Shown here one piece after another: positions 1 to 9,700 of a stretch of DNA of 64,000 bases; position 1 is the first letter of the stretch; each line of letters opens with the position of its first letter. The notes beneath the pieces are model-generated. The model had not been told where the DNA came from and made no database searches. It saw only the letters and a program-made list of their open reading frames with translations. The position numbers were made by a program, and so were the translations under genes. The stretch lies in contig JAQMWT010000398.1 in the NCBI GenBank assembly GCA_029834535.1, forward strand, positions 62,001 through 126,000. Reading direction: 5' to 3'. This stretch comes from Chrysophaeum taylorii. Its lineage: Eukaryota > Sar > Pelagophyceae > Pelagomonadales > Pelagomonadaceae.

Positions 1-897
1 GTAATGCGCGCCGCCGAGCTCCTTCAACCCGATACGTCGTAACGCGTCGAGCCACGCGGCGCGGGCGGCGACGAGACGAGCCGCGTTTGGTCGTCCGCGC
101 CGCGCGTCCTCGCGTCGTAGGACGTCGTGTTGGAGCAACGCAACACAGCGTTGCGCTACCCCAGCGCTCAAGAGTGCTTGTCTGAGCACAGCTGACTTTT
201 CGACCATTTTCCACGCGGCGAGCGCTGCCGCTCCCGTAACTTCGTCGGCGTAGTCGCGCGGCGCGAGCCCGCCGATGACAGCGGCAACGAGCACCACCTT
301 TGCCCGCTCGAGACCCGGGATGTTCGCGGGCTGCTCGAGCAGCTCGTACAGTTGCTCGTAACCTCTAATTCGCTTGCGTCCGGCGGCCGCGAGCGTCTCC
401 GCCGCCGAGGGTTCGAGCAAGGGGCCGCCCTCGGTGCGTTCCGCCGCCTCTCGCGCGAGCTGCTCGACTTTGTTGACAAGTCGTGCCGTCGCACCGGCAT
501 GCCAGTCTCGCAAACAAATTTCCCAGGCTTGGTCGTTCTGCAGCTCTCGCTCGCACTTCTCGTCGCGGCAGACGACGATGTCGCGCGTGTAGTTGAGCTT
601 TGCGGTCGCGGCCTGCTGGAGCGACCCGAAGGGTATTCGCGCGTCGACGGACAAGGACAAGCGTCGGGGGTTCGAGCCGCCGTTGTTGACCCATTCCTGG
701 TCAAGGAGCAAGATATCCTGGGAATGCGCCTCGTCGTCGTCGCTGCTGCTGCTGCTCGCGCTACTCGCACTACCGTCGTCCTCCCTCGAGTGCGACGACG
801 ACGACGACGACGACGACGAGATGTCCCCGTCGGCCGGGTTATGGAGGGCCATCATGGCCAGGCATTCGGACATGCTGCTCCAGTCTCGGGCCGCCAT
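1..897 (-). CDS. Unrecognised protein, 5' part only (runs off left edge)
   Basis: An ATG at 897-895 opens a frame that stays open for 299 codons to the window edge. The N-terminus holds a serine run followed by acidic Ser/Asp clusters (about residues 25-60), then a mixed alpha/beta stretch (about 75-130) with spaced cysteines, then Ala/Leu/Arg-rich helical sequence that could be armadillo- or HEAT-like. An alternative in-frame ATG lies at 936-934, but it would overlap the start of the opposite gene. I recognise no family. Overlapping ORFs on both strands at 170-915 are shadows: their translations are Arg/Ser-rich without domain character. This frame was chosen because it is the only one open throughout with a balanced composition. 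The 3' end is missing. Confidence 0.6.
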   Translation of the reverse strand, partial: MAARDWSSMSECLAMMALHNPADGDISSSSSSSSSHSREDDGSASSASSSSSDDDEAHSQDILLLDQEWVNNGGSNPRRLSLSVDARIPFGSLQQAATAKLNYTRDIVVCRDEKCERELQNDQAWEICLRDWHAGATARLVNKVEQLAREAAERTEGGPLLEPSAAETLAAAGRKRIRGYEQLYELLEQPANIPGLERAKVVLVAAVIGGLAPRDYADEVTGAAALAAWKMVEKSAVLRQALLSAGVAQRCVALLQHDVLRREDARRGRPNAARLVAARAAWLDALRRIGLKELGGAHY

Positions 898-929
898 CAG
901 CCGTCCGTATCTTAAGATACCTTCGCCAT
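898..929. promoter_or_regulatory. 32-bp divergent intergenic spacer with a 14-bp palindrome
   Basis: Only 32 bp separate the start codon of the minus-strand gene (897) from that of the PRPP synthetase gene (930). In the middle, at 907-920, lies the perfect palindrome GTATCTTAAGATAC. A shared bidirectional promoter, with a core partly inside transcribed sequence, is inferred. No TATA box is seen. Confidence 0.4.
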
Positions 930-2066
930 ATGGCATATCCGACGCCTCGGCGATTCGGCACAATAATCCTCGTGGTCTTGGCCGCCAGGGTGTGCGAAAG
1001 TTTGATCATCAGTTCCCCCCGGCGGACGCGGAGCGTCGCGGTGGAAAGCGTCAAGGAGGCCGAAGCGTACCGCGACTTGTACGAAAAATTAGAATGGCAG
1101 CGACAACAGCAGGAAACGACGCGGAAGCGATACCAGATCATCGCTGCTCCCGAGGCCGAGCGCATGGCGCGCGCCATCGAGGCGTCGTCGCCCGACCGCT
1201 TCCACTTCCACGAGACGAGCTGGGACAAGTTTCCCGACGGCACCGATAAAATTGTCGTCGGTGGGTATTCCCCTCGAAACATGATCTCCGGACAGCACGT
1301 GCTATTTCTCGCCTCCTTCCACAACAACGACGTCACCATGTCGCAGTTCCACGTGCTGGTGATGCTCCTGCAGTCCTTCGTCGCCTCGCTCACCATCGTC
1401 TTGCCCTACTACCCGACCGGCACGATGGAACGCGTCGTCCTCGAAGGCGAGGTCGCAACGGCAAACACCCACGCGCAGTTGTTCTCGTCGCTACCGTCTT
1501 GCGGACGCCCGACTAGGCTCATCATCTACGACCTCCACACCCTCCAGAACAGGTTCTACCTTCACGGTTCGACGATCGCTTCTCTCAAGTCGACGATTCC
1601 GGTCTTACTACCCGAGCTGCGAGAGGCTGGAATTCGGACTGTCGCCTTTCCCGACGACGGCGCTGCCAAGCGATTCAAGCACTTCTTCTCGCCAGATGAC
1701 TTCGACATCATCGTCTGTGGCAAGCTTCGGGACGGCGACGACCGCGTCGTCACCGTGCAGGACGGCGATCCAAAGGACAAGCGCGTCGTCATCGTTGACG
1801 ACCTCGTCCAGACCGGCGGCACCTTGTACGAGTGCGGCGTCGCTCTCAAGCGCCTTGGTGCTGCCGCCGTCAGTTCCTTTGTCGCGCACGCCGTCTTCCC
1901 CCAGGACGCGTGGATGCGTTTTCTTAGGGGGGGGGACAGAGACGTCTTTGAGACCTTCTACGTCACCAACTCCATCGGCACCACCACCTCCAAGCTCCCG
2001 TCCAACGACGTCTTCGAGGTTCTGGACATAACCCCCCAAATCCTCTATGACCTCGACGTTTTCTGA
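930..2066 (+). CDS. PRS: Ribose-phosphate pyrophosphokinase, plant PRS3/4-like (class II)
   Basis: The 378-residue protein should make 5-phosphoribosyl-1-pyrophosphate from ribose 5-phosphate and ATP, feeding nucleotide, histidine and tryptophan synthesis. The PRPP-binding loop is clear (VVIVDDLVQTGGT, about residues 288-300). Earlier blocks match the plant cytosolic PRS4 type: LPYYPTGTMER (about 158-168), a DLHTLQNRFY segment (about 199-208) and FPDDGAAKRFKHF (about 240-252). The first 25 residues are hydrophobic after a short basic start (FGTIILVVLAARVC), which looks like a signal or bipartite plastid leader, so the enzyme may be targeted. It shares a 32-bp spacer with the opposite gene. 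The ATG was taken because no in-frame start lies closer to the domain and the leader is coherent. Family assignment is firm; location is inferred. Confidence 0.9.
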   Translation: MAYPTPRRFGTIILVVLAARVCESLIISSPRRTRSVAVESVKEAEAYRDLYEKLEWQRQQQETTRKRYQIIAAPEAERMARAIEASSPDRFHFHETSWDKFPDGTDKIVVGGYSPRNMISGQHVLFLASFHNNDVTMSQFHVLVMLLQSFVASLTIVLPYYPTGTMERVVLEGEVATANTHAQLFSSLPSCGRPTRLIIYDLHTLQNRFYLHGSTIASLKSTIPVLLPELREAGIRTVAFPDDGAAKRFKHFFSPDDFDIIVCGKLRDGDDRVVTVQDGDPKDKRVVIVDDLVQTGGTLYECGVALKRLGAAAVSSFVAHAVFPQDAWMRFLRGGDRDVFETFYVTNSIGTTTSKLPSNDVFEVLDITPQILYDLDVF

Positions 2067-2560
2067 AAAAGACTTAGAAAGAATGAAGCAAAGAGAGAAA
2101 GAAAGAAAGCCTCCGGTCATATGCATACCTCCTGGGGTGGTCGAGAGCTTGCTGCGACACCCCCCCCCCGCCGCCGCCGCCGCCACAAAATATGGATGGT
2201 TGTCTCCGTGCGTGCGTCGCTACAGCACGATACACGCCGCTGATCGACTTCGCCGCGTTGTTGTTGTTGGATGAGAGCTCCTTCTTCTTCTTCTTCTTCT
2301 TTTTCTTCTTCTTCACATTCGTGAAGTATATTTTGTAAGCCGATCATTACCACCACCTAGCACTTTCCTGTCTTTCTTTCCTTCTCCGAGCCACACGCGC
2401 GCTGCTGATCCTGAATTTTTGATAATGTGCGGCGGGCGCTCGCTCGCTCACGGTTGGAGTGCAGAGCGATAACTGCCGGCCTCCGTATCGTCAACCGGCG
2501 CCATCACGCTGCGAGGCGATATTAGGTGTAGGTCTCTCGCTTATCCTTGTATTTTGTACT
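2067..2560. other. Intergenic stretch with C-run and (TTC)n microsatellite
   Basis: Between the PRPP synthetase stop and the glycosyltransferase ATG I see no gene. It holds a C-run with (CCG)n at about 2161-2182 and a (TTC)n tract at about 2280-2316. The glycosyltransferase frame is open back to 2459 without an ATG, so a short upstream exon could also lie here. Confidence 0.5.
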
Positions 2561-5500
2561 ATGTTTGGGACGTGCGTCTTGACCATCGCGTGTTGGAACA
2601 ACTTTGCCCACGTGCTAACTTTCGTCGAGAACGCTGCCCCCCAGAACCAGATGGAGTGGGTCTGGGCCGTCGCCGACAGGCCCGATTTTTCATTTTTCGA
2701 TGCAACTTCCAAGGAGCTTCTGGGGTCTATTGGAAAAGTCGCGCCACCGTGGCTCCGAATTGCTACGTTGAACGATTTGCAACCGTTCGCGACGTTTCCG
2801 CTGTTGGAATTAGCAATGAAGTACAACCTCGTCGAGTTCAACACGGCGATCAAACCAATAGCGATTTTGTACTGCTTCCAGTTTGGCTCGAAGGTGTTGT
2901 ACTTTGACAACGACGTCTGGATTCAGCAATCGTTGCGGGAAATCGAGATTCTGTTGGATAGATATTCCGTGGTCGTCACTCCACACATCACGTCCCCGAT
3001 GCCTTTGGATGGGCTGCGCCAAACGGACACTCAAATTTCGATGGCCGGGATATTTAACTTTGGTTTCGTCGCTTTTTGCAACACGGAGGCGACGCGAGCG
3101 TTCCTCGATTGGTGGACTTTGAGACTGCGCTTCTACGGTTTTGTGGACACGAAACGTGGCATGCACTTCGACCAGGGGTGGGGGGATTTCATTCCCGCGT
3201 TTTTTGACGATTTTTTTGTCCTGAGAGACGAGCGATTCAACGTCGCGTATTGGAATTTGCACTATACGGGACGTTCGTTGACTTTGCGAGGGGACGACGA
3301 GAACAAGGTGTACGTGAACGGGCGACCGGTCGTGTTTTTGCATTTTTCGGGCGTTTCGAATTTTCGGTTTTACCGCAGCCACGAGATCTCGAGACATCAG
3401 ACGAGGTACACGCTGTTCGATTTTCCGAATCTCAAACCTATCCTCTCCGAGTACACGTCGATGCTCCGTAGACGGAACGCGACGAGCTACCGGCGAATTC
3501 CGTATGGGTATCACTATTTGGATAATGGCATCAAGATTATACCCGTGATGCGAGAGTTGTTCGCGCAAGTTTTGGATCCGGAGTGCGACGAGCGACGCCA
3601 GAGGTACTTTCTGTCGCAAGTGAACGCGAATAATCCGTTCGACGGGACCATGCCGGCGGTCCGCGTAAAGCCCACCAAGAACATAAGTTTCCTGCAATGG
3701 CTGTTTGAAGGGCCCTACGAGTTGGGCGTAGACCTCGTGGGCGATTCCTACCTCCCAGAAATCCTGTGGCATGTCTCGGACCTCACGCCGAAAAACTGGT
3801 CGTCGCTCGGCCGCGCGCAGATCTGGCATTGGTTTCTCACCGATTACCTCGAGACGGAGGACGGCGCCGGCCGCGGTGTCAAGATGCTCGCAGCCAGCAT
3901 GTTCCTCCAGCACCGCGAGCGAAACGCGACGACGTGTGCCTTTGGTGTTAACCTCCTGGGCTGGCTCCACGGAAGCTGGGGCGTGGCGAAATCAGCCCAT
4001 CGTTTGGAGGCAATATTTTGTCGCGCGAGGACGCCCGTCTACCCGCTCGAATTCCCGTTTTTGGCGCCAAACTTTGAATTCGAGGACTCGACGCTCTGCC
4101 ACGTCTCGCCTCGCGTCGCGCCGTATGCTGTGAACTTGTTTGTGGCCAACGCCGACGTTACGACGAACGTGTTCAGACACTTCCCGAAATCGATGCGCGA
4201 CGACCACTACAATATTGGCTATTGGGCGTGGGAGCTCGGGAGGTTCCCGAGCCGGTGGATCCCGAATTTGGCAGCTTACGACGAGATCTGGGTCCCGTCG
4301 ACCTTTGTGCGCAACGCTCTCGTGACGCATCCAAAATTCAAGAACTACGAACGACCCGTCGTCGTCGTCCCGCCCGTTTCCGCGACTACGCGGCGGCGTC
4401 GTCGTCGTCCAAGGCTCTCGACGACGAAAAATACGACCGTGATGTCGATGTCGCCTTCGGACTACGTCTTTCTCGTCGTCTTCGACTACCAGTCGTGCTT
4501 CGAGCGCAAGAACGCGCTCGCAGCCGTCCGCGCCTTTGCGCTCGCGTTCCCTAGTTCGACGACTACGACGACCTCCTCGGCGCGCATGATATTGAAGTGT
4601 CGTCTCGGCACCGCCAAAAAACGGAGCATCCACAAGCTCCACGAGCTCGTGATGCGCGAGGTGGGGCGCGTCAGGAACGTCCACCTCATCGACCGCGTTT
4701 TGCCGGCCGCAGAATTGGAGTCCCTCGTGTCCCGAGCCGATTGCCTCGTCTCGCTGCACCGCGGCGAGGGGTTTGGCTTGGACGTCTGGGACACGCTCGT
4801 TCAGGGAAAGCCCGCAATAGTGACGAACTTCAGCGGCTGCGTCGACACGATACGCGATGCCTACGTGGCTGTGTGCGCTACGGATCCCGCCCGCTTCATT
4901 CTCCCCTGCGAGAGGCACCCGTGGCTCGTCTCGTACGACCTCGAACCCATCGCGCGCACTTGGGGCCCGTACCCCTCGGGTGCCCTCTGGGCGCGCCCAG
5001 ACGTCCGGGTCGCCGCGACCGTCATGCGGGACGTTGTCAGGCACAGTCGGACGCACGCGGAGTTTGCCCGGGCGCTCGCGGACGTCCTCCTCGCGCGCCA
5101 CGGCATTTCGAGAGCGGTGGACGTCGTCGAGGCGCGCTTGAGCTCCATTCGCGCCACCCTCGAGTCCAAGCGCCACAGATGCGCGGCGGTGGCGAATCCC
5201 CCCGGCGATGCGGTCTGCCGCGCGCGCTGCGCGGAGACCACCACATCCATACTTCGAAGTTTGCCTCCCGTGCCGCGCCTCTACCCGAACGCCAATTTGT
5301 CGTCATCTCCGCGCCGACCGCCCGGAAAAAGTGTCGACCCCTTGCCGCCTAAAAATTTTGTGACGCGCCGGAAAAACGCAGCTCTAGTGCTCTCCCCTGC
5401 CTCCCTCGAGGAGCACAATAAGAAAGACCGGGGCAACACCACGAGCGTCGATACCGTCTCGCACCAAGCGGATGTCAGAAAGCCTCGGGACTTGCCCGGG

Positions 5501-5617
5501 TGGGTCCTGATCCACCACACTCCCAACGTCCTCGGGTCCGCCGCCTTAGTCTTAACGCTCATTCTAGGCTTCTCGCCGACGGTGCTCCGGCGGCGCGTCC
5601 AGCGCGTCCTCCGATGA
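2561..5617 (+). CDS. Two-domain glycosyltransferase (DxD GT-A domain fused to GT4 domain), membrane-anchored
   Basis: From the first in-frame ATG (2561) the product is 1018 residues; the frame is open back to 2459 with no ATG. An N-terminal hydrophobic segment right after the start suggests a type II Golgi/ER membrane protein. The first domain carries a DxD-type metal site in LYFDNDVWI (near 2900) and a FNFGFVAF segment (near 3055), as in nucleotide-sugar transferases of the GT8/GT77 style. The second half resembles GT4 enzymes: an IGYWAWELGRFP block with PxxW and an EIWVPSTFV block (near 4210-4310), then the donor-binding signature HRGEGFGLDVWDTL (near 4757-4800). The C-terminus has a second hydrophobic segment (near 5530-5575). 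The two active sites suggest one protein adding two sugars, or making a disaccharide unit, on a cell-surface polysaccharide or glycoprotein. Donor and acceptor are unknown. Confidence 0.85.
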   Translation: MFGTCVLTIACWNNFAHVLTFVENAAPQNQMEWVWAVADRPDFSFFDATSKELLGSIGKVAPPWLRIATLNDLQPFATFPLLELAMKYNLVEFNTAIKPIAILYCFQFGSKVLYFDNDVWIQQSLREIEILLDRYSVVVTPHITSPMPLDGLRQTDTQISMAGIFNFGFVAFCNTEATRAFLDWWTLRLRFYGFVDTKRGMHFDQGWGDFIPAFFDDFFVLRDERFNVAYWNLHYTGRSLTLRGDDENKVYVNGRPVVFLHFSGVSNFRFYRSHEISRHQTRYTLFDFPNLKPILSEYTSMLRRRNATSYRRIPYGYHYLDNGIKIIPVMRELFAQVLDPECDERRQRYFLSQVNANNPFDGTMPAVRVKPTKNISFLQWLFEGPYELGVDLVGDSYLPEILWHVSDLTPKNWSSLGRAQIWHWFLTDYLETEDGAGRGVKMLAASMFLQHRERNATTCAFGVNLLGWLHGSWGVAKSAHRLEAIFCRARTPVYPLEFPFLAPNFEFEDSTLCHVSPRVAPYAVNLFVANADVTTNVFRHFPKSMRDDHYNIGYWAWELGRFPSRWIPNLAAYDEIWVPSTFVRNALVTHPKFKNYERPVVVVPPVSATTRRRRRRPRLSTTKNTTVMSMSPSDYVFLVVFDYQSCFERKNALAAVRAFALAFPSSTTTTTSSARMILKCRLGTAKKRSIHKLHELVMREVGRVRNVHLIDRVLPAAELESLVSRADCLVSLHRGEGFGLDVWDTLVQGKPAIVTNFSGCVDTIRDAYVAVCATDPARFILPCERHPWLVSYDLEPIARTWGPYPSGALWARPDVRVAATVMRDVVRHSRTHAEFARALADVLLARHGISRAVDVVEARLSSIRATLESKRHRCAAVANPPGDAVCRARCAETTTSILRSLPPVPRLYPNANLSSSPRRPPGKSVDPLPPKNFVTRRKNAALVLSPASLEEHNKKDRGNTTSVDTVSHQADVRKPRDLPGWVLIHHTPNVLGSAALVLTLILGFSPTVLRRRVQRVLR

Positions 5618-5659
5618 CCAAAATCCTATGCATTTTTTTTTTCAAGATTTTTTTATGAG

Positions 5660-5668
5660 TTAATAATA
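5660..5668. repeat. Left target-site duplication TTAATAATA
   Basis: The 9 bp TTAATAATA directly before the element start (GGGATCCGTCAAG) recurs exactly at 10711-10719, directly after the other end. A 9-bp duplication is the usual length for Mutator-like elements. Confidence 0.85.
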
Positions 5669-5673
5669 GGGAT

Positions 5674-5920
5674 CCGTCAAGTTTGGTCAAAAAGTTTGGT
5701 GAATTTCTCTCATGTTTGCTCGATTTTGATGTATGATTAAGGAAAAACTCACATGTGTGGTCACTTTCCATAGAAGTTAGGTCAGTTTAGTTTGGTCACT
5801 CCGAAGTTGCATTAAGTTTGATCAATCAACCCTTCAAGTTTGACTAATTTCCTTGTAAGTTTGGTCAACAAGTTTGGTCACTACTCCTCAAACTTCCACA
5901 GTATTCACCAAACTTCGGCC
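5674..5920 (+). repeat. Left subterminal array of AAGTTTGGTCA motifs
   Basis: About nine copies of AAGTTTGGTCA or close variants (AAGTTTGATCA, AGTTTGGTCACT) are spaced at roughly 10-40 bp in an AT-rich stretch; the last two (near 5888 and 5908) are inverted. Subterminal arrays like this commonly bind the transposase; that role is inferred. Confidence 0.75.
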
Positions 5921-6010
5921 TTTTAAATCAAACTAAAGGAGGCTTTTTAAGGGGGCGCGTGAGCGCTTTTGGTGCGAAAATGCTTTTAAAACGAAAGCTA
6001 GGTGCTGCAG

Positions 6011-6721
6011 CTACGCAGAATCTATCGTGGCGTTACACGCGCGGCATGGACACCCCCCCATGACCGCCTTAGAAGGAGATCCTAAGGCAGCGCGGCGATA
6101 CGCAAGGAGCTTCGCATATTGAGGGCTGCGACGCGCGGCCTCGCCAGCAGTTTCCCACGGCTTGACGCGGTTAAGCTGGGCCCATTCTCGCACCTTCCAT
6201 CGTAGGAGCATCCCATACCGCGACTCACCATGGTGCTGTTGCCGTGGTCGTCCGCCATTCTTCGGCAAGAGGCAGACGCCAAAAGACAAAGGTAAATGGT
6301 CAGCGTGACACGGATCACCCCATTCTGGATCCCAAAATCCGAGAGGGAGAGCGTCTATGCGAATCGATTCAGGGTCGAGAGCGCGCATCAGAGGTTCCAA
6401 GGAGGGTGCCTCTTGATAGTGTTGTGGAGGTTGTCGTCGGCGGTCTTGTCGAGGCAACCACACGGCTATGTCGAAGTGCCCCCCGGGCGTTAATGAACCA
6501 TGGATTTGAAGTCGACGCGGGAGCTTGGAAATAAACAAGTCACCTGTGAGCCTTGTTGAACGAGCGGAGAACATGGCGCACTGGGTCCTTTTCTTGGAGC
6601 GAGGCTTTCCGGCCGGTGGAGCACGCGTAGGCCGTCCTGATTGATTGGATTCCTGCACGAAGCCTGTTGTTTCCGTGTCGAGTGCGTTGGGTGTACATGC
6701 CCGATAGGACCGTGGGGTCAC
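6011..6721 (-). CDS. Uncertain ORF in the MULE, downstream of the transposase
   Basis: A frame of up to 236 codons with no recognised domain. An internal methionine near residue 49 gives a more natural-looking protein with clusters of Cys, Trp and Pro and a C-terminal CPCRAC. It may be a second element-encoded protein, a 3' exon of the transposase gene or chance. No ATG marks its start, so confidence is low. Confidence 0.25.
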   Translation of the reverse strand: MTPRSYRACTPNALDTETTGFVQESNQSGRPTRAPPAGKPRSKKRTQCAMFSARSTRLTGDLFISKLPRRLQIHGSLTPGGHFDIAVWLPRQDRRRQPPQHYQEAPSLEPLMRALDPESIRIDALPLGFWDPEWGDPCHADHLPLSFGVCLLPKNGGRPRQQHHGESRYGMLLRWKVREWAQLNRVKPWETAGEAARRSPQYAKLLAYRRAALGSPSKAVMGGCPCRACNATIDSA

Positions 6722-9700
6722 ACGAGCTCGCTGCTACAAACATTCTTGGACACTCCCATAAAAACACACATCATTGAACTCGGCTTCAAATATCGCACCG
6801 AATCGTTCTCGAAAGGTAAGAAGTACCCCATACTCAGCTCGGCAAGGATTCCCTTGTCTTCGTCGTTCGCATCATATCGCTCCGTATCGTCCCCGTTGTC
6901 GTACGTGACGGCGAACTTGTTTCTGGCGTAGGTGACTGTTCCAGGAACGTAGTGTTTAGGCTGCGCAGCGGGATATGGCACATCCGAAGCCATCACCCGG
7001 ACTGATTTGAAACTCCTTCCGCGCGCCGTAAGCATATTGAGGGTGGTGGTGAGCTCGGCGCGCGCACGGTCCCACGCTTCTTTGTCTGTTGGCCACCAGG
7101 GAGGAAACGAGCTTGTAGACGACTCTTTCTGCTGCTTGTTTGGGGGCTCGGTCGACGCGGGAGGCTCGGTAGACGCGGGAGGCTCGGTCGACGCGGGAGG
7201 CTCGGTATACGCGGGAGACGCGGGAGGCTCGGTAGGCTTGGTAGACGCGGGAGGCTCGGTAGACGCGGGAGGCTCGGTAGGCTCGGGAGGCTCGGTTGCT
7301 TTGCGGCCTCCTTTCCTCCGCTTTTTACTGGCGACCCGGGCTGCAGTTCCTTCTGGGTCCAACCCGGCGAACGTCTTGGCCATTTCTTTTCGTGCTCGCT
7401 TCCGGTCCTTCTTTGACCCCGACCCCGTATTCTTCCGCAGCGAGGATTCTTGGCGTTGGTCGGTCTTTGGCCTGCCTGTCCGTCGGGGCCCGATCGCGGA
7501 TGGCAGCCAAGGCTCAAACTCCTCACCAGCTTCTTTGCATTCGGCTTCAATTTCTCCTTGCGCCGACTCAATTTCCGTTGCGTTGAGAATCGGAAACACC
7601 CCCGACCCGATATTGATTTTCCCAACGCTGCGTCGTGGTCCAAAGTGGATAGAGATCCTCAGCATGCTCACCGCGAGCTATCTGAGCTCCAATCATGCAA
7701 ACGCACGGCAAGCGAGAGAACGCGTAGTTGCCACAGCTACAGGAAAGTACGTCGAGTTGCTCCGAATCTTCAAAATTCACGTATCCCTTCTGCCCGATAA
7801 CAACGACGGACGTAAGTTGCTGATTGTTGTCACCTTTGACATACACCAAGAACGTCCCCTTATTGGCCCCAGCGCCGCCGCCGTAAGGCTGAACTCTTGT
7901 TATCCGGGTCTTGCTTTTTGCAACCTTGACTTGGGCATCATTATTGTAGTTGGGCCTACGGTTCACGCTTAGATATCACATAGAACAACCCGACAAGTGT
8001 GAACATAACAACGGGAGTGTGATCTGAAAAGACAAAGGCCCGTAGGCCCGTACGTATTTGAGATGGTTGAGACCCTTGAGATTATTGGCCGAAAACACGC
8101 CATTTTGATCGAAGACAAGACGAAACTAATGACGCAACAATTTGCATCCGAACACGAGGAACACTCACGTGAGCCTCTCGCCGGTTTTTGCGCACCGGAT
8201 GGCCGCTGCGCTCGTATCCGCGTAGGTCGTTGCCTGCTCAGCGAACAAGGTCTGGAGGGACTTGGGTCCGTTGCATAACCTCGCGTTGATGTGCTTCTTG
8301 TTGAAAGCCTCCGCCGGGTTGTTCGTACTCGTGCCAAAGAGTGCCCTGGGCCCGTCTAACACTGTGACGGTGTCTGCTTCCTGATCGTTCAGATGCTTTC
8401 GCGCATATTCGCGCCGACTGGCAACCTGTAGTGCCAGAAAACTCAATGCCACGAGGAGATTATGACTCACCCAACGCTGGGCCTTGGGAGAAAGTTCGGC
8501 ATGAAAAGCGTCGCTGGCCGCCTTCGTAGGCGCCTCAACAAAGCGACGAAAGATAGCGGCATCCCCGGATTCCGCGATCTTTGCGATGTTCTCGCTGCCG
8601 TGGTTCACTGTGAATAGGACGTATTCACGAAGAGTAAACAGTTCATCAAAGACTTACTGCACGAGAAGGCGTCGGCCTCGGGCGTATGCTGCGCAGGAAT
8701 CGGAATTAGACGAGGAATCAAATGGTGCTAGCGAGGTCACTCACGGTGACGTGCGCTATGAGGCTTCCCTTTTGGAAGTCCTGTACTATGACGAATCCCT
8801 GACAGTTTCTGTGCGGGATGTTCTCGACGGTCAGTTTAATGACCTTGCCGATCGATTCCGCAGACTCGGTCATGTTCCACCACGAAGTGGATATCATCAC
8901 GAGGTGGTTGTTGGCATCACGGCCGGTCACAGAAATCATCACCTGGTTGTCGAGGCAGTGAACGCCGTCAATAAACGCCTGCCGGCGCAGGAGGCCCGCA
9001 TTCATCATGCGTATGGCGGGTTTCGACACGACGACATAACCTAAGAAGAACTTCCTATCAGCCAAGGCAGGTGACTGCAGCGTTTCAGGGATCTTGTAGT
9101 CGTTGAGGTCTAAGCTCTTGTACCGGCTCCTGTCGGAGCCATGCCTGAACTCTTGTTCCGACTTGTGCTCAGACTTGAGCCTCTTCATGAATACCTTCAG
9201 GAGATCTCCTTGTTTCGCGCCATACAACTTAACCGCATGACCGTGGGCTCGCAACGCGCGCTGGCAAGCGTGCAACTCCGCCTAAGAGAATGACAAGTGT
9301 GACTTTGATGCACACACGTGAATGTAGATGTGGCGAAGTATACTAACACACTAAGCTACGATTTTCAAGTGTGGTCACGAAACCAAAAGAGTTTGATCAG
9401 AAAGCTACAAGTTTAATCACAAAGTTTGATCACACGAACATAAGTTTGATCATTAAGTCACAAGTTTGGTCACCAAGTCAAAAGTTTGGTCATAAAGTCA
9501 CACGTTTGGTCATACAGTCACAAGTTTTGTCACAAAGTTTGGTCAGAACATTACAAGTTTGATCACACACATGCACCTCCTCGCAGGACAACAGCCACAA
9601 ACAAGACCTGCGCAAGACACCGCTGATACCGCGTTCCTCTCCTCGTTTCCCAAGAGCGCTAGGATGACTTGAGCTAGATGTTCTCGACGGATGAGAGTGT

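Noticed and set aside
352-915. Plus-strand ORF of 187 codons with long Arg run
   Set aside because: It is antisense to a frame that is open from 897 to the window edge with natural composition; the Arg run mirrors a Ser run on the other strand.
2810-3970. Minus-strand ORF of 386 codons
   Set aside because: Antisense to the two-domain glycosyltransferase, no motif.
7325-7972. Plus-strand ORFs opposite the MULE transposase
   Set aside because: The minus strand carries the SWIM-like block, the GRPK segment and the repeats; the plus frames show no motif.
9370-9577. CRISPR-like regular repeat array
   Set aside because: Repeat units are only about 11 bp with short, similar linkers; the context is a eukaryotic transposon.
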